Of a stretch of DNA of 64,000 bases, positions 16,052 through 24,289 are shown piece after piece (positions within the stretch are counted from its first letter, which is position 1; every line of letters starts with the position of its first letter). The translations under genes were made by a program, and so were the position numbers. The notes under the pieces were generated by a model. The model did no database searches, was not told the DNA's origin, and saw only the letters and a list, made by a program, of their open reading frames with translations. Origin of the DNA: CAWUFC02 sp963921335 (GTDB lineage Bacteria; Pseudomonadota; Gammaproteobacteria; Pseudomonadales; Halieaceae); NCBI GenBank assembly GCA_963921335.3, contig CAWUFC020000001.1, positions 2,356,001 through 2,420,000 of the forward strand, written 5' to 3'.

Positions 16052-18773
16052 TCAGGTGGTAATGATCAGGCGCAGAGCTTCCAACTGCAGGCCGGCGTGG
16101 TGGATGTGCGTGGCACATTCGCTGGCTACATAATCCAGACGCTCGATCTCTTCGCTGCGGATAGAGGGGTTGACCTCACGTAGGTCGATGAGGCGCTGCT
16201 TCTCAACCCCCAACTGTGCCCGCATATCTGCCTCGGCGCGGGCGAGGATCTCGTCCATCTGGATCTGGGCGAGCGCATTGGCGGCACGCATTTTATCTTC
16301 CACCTGGTCGTGAACCTGTTTGATGATGGCCAGGGCAGTGGATTTCTTCACTTTCTCACACAGCTCATTCAGGCGCGCATGAGGCACAATCTCCGCAAGG
16401 TCCTTGCCACGCGCATCCACCAGCATGCGCACCGGCGAAACCGGCAGAAAGCGTTCCAGCTGCAGGTCTTTCGGGGCGACACAGTTCACACGGTAGAGGC
16501 ATTCCAGCAACAGCGTGGCGGGCGGTATGCCTTTTAACTTTATGGTTGCGATAGCGGCATTGCCCAGCTCTGTACTGACTACCATGTCCATAGCTTCGCT
16601 GATCATGGGATGTTCCCAGGTGGCGAACTCCATATCTTCCCGGGCCAGGGCCTGGTCGCGATCAAAGCTGACCGTGCTGCCTTCTTCCCGAATCACCGGG
16701 AAGTGTCCGGTCAGCATGTGTTCGCCGTAGCGAAGAATCAGCGCGTGCTCGGAGTGGTAGTCCTGCTCGACGCCAAAGGCTTCACAGAGCTGATCGAGGT
16801 ACTCGCGAAGTTCATCTACCCTTGCCGCCGCTTCTATCTGCTCAATCAGGGCATCGGCCCGCTCTGGCTTGCAGGAATTGCGTTCCAGCAAACGATCGCG
16901 TCCCTCGCGGAGTTCGTTACGAGTCTGTTCGGTAAAGTCGCGGGTATCGGCGATCAGAGCGTCCAGTTGATCATCTGGTTTGGCCAGCTGTTGCTGCAGT
17001 GCCTCTTCAAACTGCTGCAGAATGGCAAAACCGGCGGAGCAGCTCTCGCGGAAGACGTCCAGGCCTTCGTCATACCAGCGCAGCAAAACTTCCTGCGCTG
17101 AACCTTCCAGGTAAGGCACATGAATGGCCACGTCATTGACCTGGCCAATGCGGTCGAGGCGGCCAATGCGCTGCTCCAGTAGGTCTGGATTCAGGGGCAG
17201 GTCAAACATCACCAACTGATGGGAAAACTGAAAATTGCGACCCTCGCTGCCGATTTCTGAACAGACCAGCGCCTGCGCGCCGGCTTCCATATCAGCAAAG
17301 TAGGCGGCAGCGCGGTCTCGCTCGAGAATACTTAGACCCTCGTAGAAAGCCGTGCTTCGAATGCCTGCGCGCAAATGCAGGTGATGTTCCAAAGCAATCG
17401 CCGTGTTGGCGCGGTTGCAGATCACCAGAACTTTTGCCGGTCGCACAGATTTTAAGAACTGCTCCAGCCAGCTGACTCGTGGGTCCTGCGCGAGCCATTC
17501 GTCTTCGCCGTGATTCAGCTCGGGGTAGAGCAGTTCTTCCGCGCTGCTGCCTTTGAGGTAATCCTCGGGCAGTGGCAGTGGGGTGGCTATGCAGCTCTCG
17601 TTTGGGGAAGCCGCTGACGCCTGCGCGCGTGTTGCGAAACAGAACCCGGCCAGTGCCGTGGCGGTCCAGCAGGTCGGCAATGTCTTTGTCGGCAGCGCCA
17701 TCCTGTTCCATCTGCTGCAATTGGTCGTTCAGTGCGCGATAGCCAGCATCCTCTGCCAGGAATTCCGCCAGGTCGTGAAAGCGCGACGGATCGAGCAGGC
17801 GCAGTCGGGCAAAGTGACTGGCCTGGCCGATTTGTTCCGGCGTTGCGGTCAGCAGTAACAAGCCTTCGGAATGCTGTGCCAGCTGCTCTACAAAGTGGTA
17901 GTCCTCGCCAGCCTGTTCCGGGCTCCATTGCAGATGATGGGCTTCGTCGACCACAACCAGATCCCATCCTGCGGCGAGAGCCGGCGCCTGCAGTTCGGGG
18001 CGCTCGACAAACAGGTCAGTGCTGCACAGTACGAGCTGTTCGCTCTCGAAGGGATTGTCTTCCTCCATCGCATCAACGCGATCGCTGTCATACAGCGCAA
18101 AGCGCAGGTTGAAGCGGCGCAACATTTCCACCAGCCACTGGTGCTGCAGACTGTCCGGCACCATGATCAGTACCCGGCTGGCCCGGCCACTGAGTAGCTG
18201 GGCCTGCATGATCATGCCGGCTTCGATGGTCTTGCCAAGGCCGACTTCATCGGCGAGTAACACCCGGGGAGCATGACGCTCGCCCACTTCGCTGGCGATA
18301 TACACCTGGTGGGGCAGCAGGCTGGTGCGTGAACCCAGCAGGCCTCGCACTGGCGATTGCTGAAGGCGGTTGAGGTGTTCAAAGGTTGCAACCCGCAGTG
18401 CAAAATCGGCCTGCTTGTCGAAATGGCCGTTCAGCAGGCGTTGCTGCGGAGTGGTCAGCTGTACGAAACAGTCCAACTCCAGCTCGGAGATGGTTTGTTC
18501 CTCATCGTGATGATTTGTGCCCTGGTAGAACAGGATGCCCTGACTCTCGTGTACTTGAGTGACCTCAAGCTCAACATCGTCCAGCGTGGTTATTCGGTCC
18601 CCCGCCTTAAAGCGCAGCCGGGTCAGGGGTGCATTGTCGGTGGCATAGGTACGTTCCTCGCCTACAGCGGGGAAGCTGACCGTGACCCTGCGGCCATCCA
18701 GTTCGGCAATAATGCCCAGGCCTAACTGGGTGTCTGCGTGGCTGACCCAGCGTTGGCCGATGATGTAATCCAT
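16052..18773 (-). pseudogene. rapA: RNA polymerase-associated helicase RapA, interrupted by a frameshift
   Basis: Two overlapping frames together make one RapA of about 907 residues (E. coli: 968). The first (18773 to about 17580) holds the N-terminal Tudor-like part, DEVGLGKT (175-182), DEAH (276-279) and the stretch up to GVSGFPKRELH. The second, ending at 16052, resumes with PLPLPEDYL and contains the helicase C-terminal part (EIGSEGRNFQFSHQLVMFD, EQRIGRLDRIGQ) and the RapA C-terminal domain. The join falls in the GGGG run at 17580-17583; one fewer base would restore the family alignment. RapA is a Swi2/Snf2 ATPase that recycles RNA polymerase. The extra base may be real or a sequencing error. 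Confidence 0.9.
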
Positions 18774-18811
18774 AGTGCGCGGTTTATGGCAAAAAAACGG
18801 CGCGCATCATA

Positions 18812-19870
18812 TCACGAGGCCTTCGGCAGATAGAACTTCTCGTACCACTTGCGTAGCTTGTTAATGGCACCATCGCCTGCGCAAAGAATGGGGTCGCTGC
18901 GATACACCTTGGATTCCCAGATCACCACGTCTTGCCAGAATGCGGCGTGGGCGGTCTCCGGATACATGTCGATGAATTCCTGGGGCAGCTCATTGTCGCC
19001 ATAGGGGGCAACGATGACAGAGGAGGCCAGGTCGACAGTGTCGCTGTCTATGGGTGTGTGGTAGTTGAGCCACCAGCTTTTATAGGGGAACGGTGCCGCC
19101 GGGTTCTCTGTGTAGAAATACATGATGGACGGGCCGTGGTAGGTCGCCCAGTTGTCGCCAGGCTCTACTTTCTGCTCGGTAGCGCGGAAATTGGCGCGGG
19201 CCTCTTCGAGATCGATACCCAGGCCCGGTGGAATAATCATGCGAATACCCGGGTCATCCAGGTCTTGTCGCACCCGCGAGTACTGGGTGACGGTATTGTC
19301 ATCGAAGTAGTTTTCGAACACTTCCGGTCGGCCGCCGTGCACTGAGTAGAAATGCCCCTCGTCGACGATATTCTCGATGACCTCGCAGCCACGAGTCTTC
19401 ACGGTGGATCGACGGAACACCCAGTCGCCCCAGTGGTCGGGGCCCCACTCGGGAATATCGGGCAATTCGTAATCGGGTGCCTGGCCTTCCGGGTCGTTCC
19501 AGATGGCGATGAATCCGTTTTTTTCTACCAGTGGCCAACTGGCCAGAGAGCCTTTGGCGCGCTCCGGAATGGTATCGGAGTAGGGGATGGCGATGCAGTC
19601 GCCGTGCTTGTCAAACTGCCAGCCGTGAAATGGGCAGCGAATGCTGTCAGCGACGACTTCGGTGCCGACTCCACCCAGGTTGGCACCCAGGTGAGGGCAG
19701 TAGGCGTCCACTGCCACTGCCTCGCCACTGTAACCCCGAAACAGCACGATCTCCTTTTCAAAGTAGGTATAGCTTTTTACATCCCCTTGGGCCAGCTCCT
19801 GGGAAAAAGCCAGCACGTGCCAGCCGCGGGCAAAGCGGCCGGGGGTTTCATAGGCGTAGCCGGTGCTCAT
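18812..19870 (-). CDS. Rieske non-haem iron oxygenase, KshA-like
   Basis: In this 352-residue oxygenase component, the Rieske [2Fe-2S] site is C58-x-H60 ... C79-x2-H82 (CPHLG, CPFHGWQ). The mononuclear iron site is ENIVDEGHFYSVHG, giving His173 and His178, with a probable Asp near 314 (FWQDVV). The opening MSTGYAYETPGRFARGW is typical of the 3-ketosteroid 9-alpha-hydroxylase oxygenase (KshA) group. Steroid hydroxylation is therefore plausible but not shown, and no reductase gene is adjacent. The ATG overlaps the tatD stop by four bases, placing it last in the LysR-yaiI-tatD unit. Confidence 0.88.
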   Translation of the reverse strand: MSTGYAYETPGRFARGWHVLAFSQELAQGDVKSYTYFEKEIVLFRGYSGEAVAVDAYCPHLGANLGGVGTEVVADSIRCPFHGWQFDKHGDCIAIPYSDTIPERAKGSLASWPLVEKNGFIAIWNDPEGQAPDYELPDIPEWGPDHWGDWVFRRSTVKTRGCEVIENIVDEGHFYSVHGGRPEVFENYFDDNTVTQYSRVRQDLDDPGIRMIIPPGLGIDLEEARANFRATEQKVEPGDNWATYHGPSIMYFYTENPAAPFPYKSWWLNYHTPIDSDTVDLASSVIVAPYGDNELPQEFIDMYPETAHAAFWQDVVIWESKVYRSDPILCAGDGAINKLRKWYEKFYLPKAS

Positions 19871-20697
19871 GATATGGCTCCTTGCTGTTCGGGGAAAAAC
19901 AAATCCAGGCTGTTACGGTAGGCTTGGATCAGTAGAGCCTCTTCGGTGTAGCCCTTTACCTGGGCAACCCGCTCGGCAATAAAAGGCAGGTAATAGGGTG
20001 CATTGGGTTTACCGCGATAGGGCACCGGTGTCAGGTAGGGAGCATCGGTTTCCAGTAGCAGCTGCTCCATAGGGGTAGCTGCCACCACCTCGCGTACGTT
20101 GTCCGCCCGATTGAACGTGGCGATGCCGTTAAAACCCAGGTAGAACCCTTCGCCCAGGCAGTACTCCGCCAGCGCCATGCCCGAGGTGAAGCTGTGTATG
20201 ACGCCCTTGCGAGACAACTGGCCGCTGAAGTTTTCCAGAATGCTCCGGGTATCCTCATCCGCTTCACGGGTGTGAATCACCACTGGCAGATCGGTGTCGA
20301 CAGCTATTTGCAGTTGTTGTTCAAACACGCTGCGCTGCACGCCGCGGTCGGCATGGTCATAGTAATAGTCGAGCCCGATTTCGCCCACGGCCAGGATCTC
20401 GCTCGGCGCCAGGTGTGACCGGATTTCGGCGTCCACCTCGTCGCTGTAATGTTCGGCTTCATGGGGGTGTATGCCCTGAGTGCCCCAGACCGACGGGTTT
20501 TTCGCTGCCAGCTCCCGAACAGTGCTGAGATTGTCGGGCGATACGGCAATGGTGATGATGCGTTCAATGCCCACTTCGTTACTGCGGGTCAGTGTGCAGT
20601 CCAGCTCATCCGCGTCCAGGTAGTCCAGATGGCAATGAGTCTCGATCAGGGGCTGATCGAATCGCGGGATCTCCGGTTTTGGCTTTTTCTTACTCAT
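19867..20697 (-). CDS. TatD-family metal-dependent hydrolase
   Basis: This 276-residue TIM-barrel hydrolase has ETHCHLDYLDADE (residues 19-31) in the metal-binding HxH position, GIHPHEA, GEIGLDYYYD and LETDAPYLTPVPYRGKPNAP, all TatD signatures. TatD proteins are metal-dependent nucleases or esterases of the cytoplasm. It overlaps yaiI upstream and the Rieske gene downstream by four bases each, so it is translationally coupled in the operon. Confidence 0.93.
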   Translation of the reverse strand: MSKKKPKPEIPRFDQPLIETHCHLDYLDADELDCTLTRSNEVGIERIITIAVSPDNLSTVRELAAKNPSVWGTQGIHPHEAEHYSDEVDAEIRSHLAPSEILAVGEIGLDYYYDHADRGVQRSVFEQQLQIAVDTDLPVVIHTREADEDTRSILENFSGQLSRKGVIHSFTSGMALAEYCLGEGFYLGFNGIATFNRADNVREVVAATPMEQLLLETDAPYLTPVPYRGKPNAPYYLPFIAERVAQVKGYTEEALLIQAYRNSLDLFFPEQQGAIS

Positions 20698-21143
20698 GGC
20701 CTGGCTTTTGCGAGTATCCGGTCCAGCTGGTTGGCAAACTGCATGCGATCGCCGTGGTTGAAAGGGGGCGGGCCACCACTGACCGCGCCGCTGGAGCGCA
20801 TTTCTTCCATGAAATCCCTCATGTTCAGACGCGCTCCAATGTTGTTCATGGTGTAGCGTTCGCCGCGAGGTGTCAGCACCAGTGCGCCTTTAGGGATGAC
20901 CTCTGCCGCCAGCGGAATGTCGGCTGTGATCACCAGGTCGCCGTCGGCGCATGCCTGCACGATATAGTTGTCTGCCATGTCGAAACCCGTCTCCACCTGA
21001 ATGGATTGTATATAGGGAGATGGCGGTGTCGCCAGCGCCTGGTTGGCGACCAGCACCAGCGGTAGTTCAACCCGCTGTGCTGCGCGATGCAAAATGTCTT
21101 TGACGACCCTCGGGCAGGCGTCGGCATCTACCCAGATTTTCAT
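20694..21143 (-). CDS. yaiI: YaiI/YqxD family protein (DUF188)
   Basis: This 149-residue protein starts MKIWVDADACPRVVKDIL. WVDADACP and the later ITADIPLA and RGERYTMNNI are signatures of the YaiI/YqxD family, which has a PIN-like fold and no settled function. Four-base ATGA overlaps join it to the LysR gene upstream and tatD downstream. Confidence 0.92.
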   Translation of the reverse strand: MKIWVDADACPRVVKDILHRAAQRVELPLVLVANQALATPPSPYIQSIQVETGFDMADNYIVQACADGDLVITADIPLAAEVIPKGALVLTPRGERYTMNNIGARLNMRDFMEEMRSSGAVSGGPPPFNHGDRMQFANQLDRILAKARP

Positions 21144-22078
21144 GCTTCATTCTCGTTTTGCAGTTGCGACACGATATCCAGAATCTCCAGCCACAACCAG
21201 TTGTGCAGGGGTGATTTCTCAGTGCGGCGATGGCGTACCAGCATGTACTCGATCTCGGCAGTGACTTCCTGGGGAAATTCAAAAGCCTGGATTTTGTAGC
21301 CTACGGTCGGATTGCGCAAAATAAACGGCGGGCCCGGCATCAGGAAGTCGGTGTGGCGCAGTACTTCCAGGGCGGTCAGCAGGTGTGACGTTTCGAAGTT
21401 GCCGGGGGCGGGCTCCGGCATGTCTTGTAACCCCCCGGAATGAAAAACCTCCAGTTGCTCCAGGTCAGAGATATACAGACGAATCATGGGGTATTGCCCA
21501 AGATCCTCCCATTGCAACGGCTTACCGCTGAGTGGATGGCCCTGGCGGGCGAGGATGGCCGGCGGGTTGGCACCAATACTCTGACAGAGAAAGTCCTGTT
21601 TGTAGTCGATCTGTTTGATGTGAATGGTCAGGTCCAGGGTGCCTGCCGCCAGTTGCTCCAGCTGGTTCTCGACCCGGGTGATAGAGCGCACCGTCAGGCC
21701 TGGTGCGCTGTGCTGCAGGCGCTGCATCAGCAGGGGCAGCAAGCCGATGCCGATATATTCAGACAGGGCGATTGTTACCTCACCCTCATAGGTTGTCGGG
21801 TCGAAGCTGGGCTGGCTCACCAGGTGCTGGATGTTACGCAGCACGGATTCCAGCTCACTGCCCAGTTCCGCGGCCCTTGGGGTGGGCTGCATGCCATGGG
21901 AGGAGCGGGTAAACAGGGGGTCATTGAAGACCTCCCGAAGCCTGGACAGGGTTTTGCTCATCGCGGGCTGGGTGATATTGAGCCGCTCTGCGGCCCGGGA
22001 TACATTGTGCTCTTCCAGTAAAATCTGCAATGCAATCAATAAGTTAAGGTCGATACGAGCGAGGTCTCGGGTATCCAT
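21140..22078 (-). CDS. LysR-family transcriptional regulator
   Basis: This is a 312-residue protein. The N-terminal winged helix-turn-helix (LLIALQILLEEHNVSRAAERLNITQPAMSKTL starts at about residue 13) is followed by the LysR substrate-binding domain (about 90-300). It is the first gene of the overlapping unit with yaiI, tatD and the Rieske gene. A T-N11-A-type palindrome lies 13 bases upstream of its start, and a divergent 28-codon gene with its own promoter begins about 120 bases away. This is the layout expected for a LysR protein controlling itself and the divergent unit. The inducer is unknown. Confidence 0.92.
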   Translation of the reverse strand: MDTRDLARIDLNLLIALQILLEEHNVSRAAERLNITQPAMSKTLSRLREVFNDPLFTRSSHGMQPTPRAAELGSELESVLRNIQHLVSQPSFDPTTYEGEVTIALSEYIGIGLLPLLMQRLQHSAPGLTVRSITRVENQLEQLAAGTLDLTIHIKQIDYKQDFLCQSIGANPPAILARQGHPLSGKPLQWEDLGQYPMIRLYISDLEQLEVFHSGGLQDMPEPAPGNFETSHLLTALEVLRHTDFLMPGPPFILRNPTVGYKIQAFEFPQEVTAEIEYMLVRHRRTEKSPLHNWLWLEILDIVSQLQNENEA

Positions 22079-22090
22079 GCCAGTCCTGAT

Positions 22091-22105
22091 ATAAACAGTA
22101 TTTAT
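22091..22105. promoter_or_regulatory. Putative LysR-type box
   Basis: ATAAA-CAGTA-TTTAT is a perfect inverted repeat and fits the T-N11-A pattern of LysR-family sites. It sits between the LysR start at 22078 and the predicted promoter of the divergent small gene. Confidence 0.5.
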
Positions 22106-22127
22106 GTTTTAGATAAAAATAATACAT

Positions 22128-22156
22128 TTGGAATATATCAGATGCACCCCTATTAT
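22128..22156 (+). promoter_or_regulatory. Sigma-70-type promoter for the small divergent gene
   Basis: TTGGAA (22128-22133) and TATTAT (22151-22156) are separated by exactly 17 bases, matching 4/6 and 5/6 of the consensus hexamers. Transcription would begin near 22163, about 34 bases before the ATG at 22197. Confidence 0.5.
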
Positions 22157-22196
22157 TTGAATCATCTTAAACAGTGTCGAACCACAAGGAGGGATC

Positions 22197-22283
22197 ATGT
22201 TTATCGGAACCATGTTCAGCCTGTACTTCGCGATGCTTGGATTGATCGCCTGGGACAACTACCAGGATCGTTCATCTCACTGA
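22197..22283 (+). CDS. 28-residue hydrophobic small protein
   Basis: ATG at 22197 is preceded by a strong AAGGAGGG Shine-Dalgarno sequence, and the frame runs to TGA at 22281. The product is rich in hydrophobic residues (FIGTMFSLYFAMLGLIAW, residues 2-19), followed by a polar tail DNYQDRSSH, like a single-pass membrane peptide. It has a good promoter and a rho-independent terminator of its own, and faces the LysR gene across a LysR-type box. No family was recognised. The coincidence of four expression signals around so short a frame supports a real gene. Confidence 0.6.
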   Translation: MFIGTMFSLYFAMLGLIAWDNYQDRSSH

Positions 22284-22315
22284 CACCGACGACAGGTCCA
22301 TAGACACAAATTTGA

Positions 22316-22343
22316 GCCCGCCCAACAGCGGGCTTCTTTGTTT
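22316..22343 (+). terminator. Rho-independent terminator after the small gene
   Basis: GCCCGC (22316-22321), loop CCAACA, GCGGGC (22328-22333), then TTCTTTGTTT. A six-pair GC stem followed by a T-rich tail, 33 bases past the small-gene stop. Confidence 0.7.
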
Positions 22344-22388
22344 ATGGGGTGGGTGTATTATGGTCGCGTGAGCATTCAAGGAGTGGGC

Positions 22389-24272
22389 ATGCGGATCATA
22401 TTGCTGTTGCTGGCAGCCTGGATTGGGTTAGCCAGTCCTGCCTGGGCATATCAAATCGACACCGACGAGCGGGTTGTGGTATTTGGCGATGTTCACGGCG
22501 CCTATGCAGAGCTGGTGCAGTTGCTGCAGGAAGCCGAGGTGATCGATGCCGATGCCAACTGGCGTGGTGGACGCACCCATCTGGTCAGCCTGGGCGACTT
22601 GATTGATCGTGGCAAATATTCCCGTCAGGTCATAGAGCTGCTGATGAAGCTACAGGCACAGGCCGAGCAGGCCGGTGGGCGAGTGCATGTGGTGCTGGGC
22701 AATCATGAGGTCATGGTGATGACCGGTGATTGGCGTTATATCAGTCGAGCCGAGTACGCCGCTTTTGCCGATGAGGAAACTACCGCAGAGCGCAGCGCTC
22801 TGATGGATGCCTGGCGTGCCGGACGCGCGGAGCAAAGCGAAGAAGAATTGCTGACGGCTTTTGACAAGAAATTTCCTCCCGGGTTTTTGGGTTTGCAGCG
22901 GGCCTACGCTCCCGGTGGCGATATAGGTAGCTGGTTGCTGCAACAGCCGCTGGTTATTCGTATCAACAACAACCTTTATATGCACGGCGGCATCTCCACA
23001 GAGACTGCGGAGAAGTCTCTCAAGCAGATTAACCAGGATAATTTGAAGGAGCTGCGCCGCTATCTGGAACTGGTTGAGTCCCTGCGTGAGCAGGGTGTCC
23101 TGGCCCGGCACGTAGATTTCTGGGGTCGGCGAGTCTACCTCAACACACAGGCCGAAACGGCGGTCGCAGCCGAGCCAAATGTTCGACCGGCCTGGTTTGA
23201 AGAGTTTATCGACTTGGCGGAGTTGGAAGGTGCTTTTGTATTCTCTGAGGCGAGCCCCATCTGGTACCGCGGTAACGCCTATTGCCATCCTTACGCCGAG
23301 GCCTTTAATACGGAGCGCCTGCTAAAACGCTCCGGTGCCAGTCGCGTGGTCGTCGGGCATACCCCGAACCCTGCTGGCGCACTCGAGCGGATGCAGGGGC
23401 AGGTCTTACGCCTCGATACCGGTATGTTGCGCTCCTATTACCGGGGGCGGCCAGCGCTGTTGATCGAGGAGGGAGGTCAGAGCCACATCCAATACCTCGG
23501 TGACCCGGACAAGCACAGTCCTATTATTGAGGATCGGCGCATGACGCCCGAGCTCTGGGACATGACCGATGAAGAGATGGAAGACCTGCTGCTGAATGCC
23601 GAGATTATTGCTGTGGAGGACATCGGTACCGGTATCACCAAACCCTGGCGAGTGACCCTCAAGAAAGAAGGTGGTGAGGAGTATGCAGCTTTCAAATATG
23701 AAGACAGTCAGCCTCGGCTGCAGTTCGCACCGCGCTGGAACTCCCGCAGGTATAACGAATCAGACCGTTACCAATACGATATGGCGGCATACCGGCTGGA
23801 TCGATTGATAGACCTGCAAATGGTGCCAGTCAGTGTGGAGCGGCGCGTTGAAGACAAAGATGGCCTGCTCAGCGCCTGGATTCCCAACTCCATCAACGAG
23901 CGTGACCGCGCCGAGAAGCAGAAGCGGTTTGAGAGCCACTGTCCGCAGTTTGAGCAGTACCGGTTGCGCTTTATATTCGACATTCTGGTGCACAATGAGG
24001 ATCGCAATCTCACCAATATCATTTGGACCGGTGATAATCTGAGCCTGCGTTTTATCGACCACAGTCTGGCCTTCAGAAGCTACGACAAACGTCCTCGCCA
24101 ATATCGCAAGGTTAAGCTGCGCCTGTCAGATTTGTTGGCGCAAGAGCTCGAGGCGCTCACTGAGGAGCAGTTACAGGAGGAGCTGGGGAGCTGGCTGCAC
24201 CCGGTTCAGGTGCAGGCCATTATTGAAAGAAGAGATCGGATTTTGAAAGAAGCCGAGCGAGCCGACCCCTAG
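22389..24272 (+). CDS. Secreted calcineurin-like phosphatase fused to a Fam20C/HipA-like kinase domain
   Basis: This 627-residue protein has a signal peptide (MRIILLLLAAWIGLASPAWA). AAGGAG five bases before 22389 sets the start. Residues 27-330 are a metallophosphatase with GDVHG (33-37), GDLIDRG (69-75), GNHE (104-107), MHGG (198-201) and GHTP (323-326). Residues about 405-620 carry a second pattern: a lysine in AAFK (436), AAYRLDRLIDLQMVP (from 466), FDILVHNEDRN (530-540) and FIDHSLAF (555-562). These correspond in order to the beta-3 lysine, the helix before the VPP turn, the catalytic NxDR loop and the metal Asp of Fam20C- and HipA-type kinases. A periplasmic enzyme that both adds and removes phosphate is the inference; substrates are unknown. 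It converges with the WS/DGAT gene. Confidence 0.8.
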   Translation: MRIILLLLAAWIGLASPAWAYQIDTDERVVVFGDVHGAYAELVQLLQEAEVIDADANWRGGRTHLVSLGDLIDRGKYSRQVIELLMKLQAQAEQAGGRVHVVLGNHEVMVMTGDWRYISRAEYAAFADEETTAERSALMDAWRAGRAEQSEEELLTAFDKKFPPGFLGLQRAYAPGGDIGSWLLQQPLVIRINNNLYMHGGISTETAEKSLKQINQDNLKELRRYLELVESLREQGVLARHVDFWGRRVYLNTQAETAVAAEPNVRPAWFEEFIDLAELEGAFVFSEASPIWYRGNAYCHPYAEAFNTERLLKRSGASRVVVGHTPNPAGALERMQGQVLRLDTGMLRSYYRGRPALLIEEGGQSHIQYLGDPDKHSPIIEDRRMTPELWDMTDEEMEDLLLNAEIIAVEDIGTGITKPWRVTLKKEGGEEYAAFKYEDSQPRLQFAPRWNSRRYNESDRYQYDMAAYRLDRLIDLQMVPVSVERRVEDKDGLLSAWIPNSINERDRAEKQKRFESHCPQFEQYRLRFIFDILVHNEDRNLTNIIWTGDNLSLRFIDHSLAFRSYDKRPRQYRKVKLRLSDLLAQELEALTEEQLQEELGSWLHPVQVQAIIERRDRILKEAERADP

Positions 24273-24282
24273 GGAAGGGGTC
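24264..24282. terminator. Hairpin between convergent genes, possible weak bidirectional terminator
   Basis: GACCCC (24264-24269) and GGGGTC (24277-24282) form a six-pair stem overlapping the phosphatase-kinase stop. No T-run follows on either side, so termination is uncertain. Confidence 0.3.
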
Positions 24283-24289
24283 GCAGAAC

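Noticed and set aside
18774..18811. T-rich stretch between the Rieske gene and rapA considered as a terminator
   Set aside because: A run of seven T on the minus strand is present, but no convincing stem precedes it.
22316..22343. GC hairpin before the phosphatase-kinase gene as a riboswitch or attenuator
   Set aside because: It fits better as a simple terminator directly after the 28-codon gene; no further aptamer-like structure is evident.
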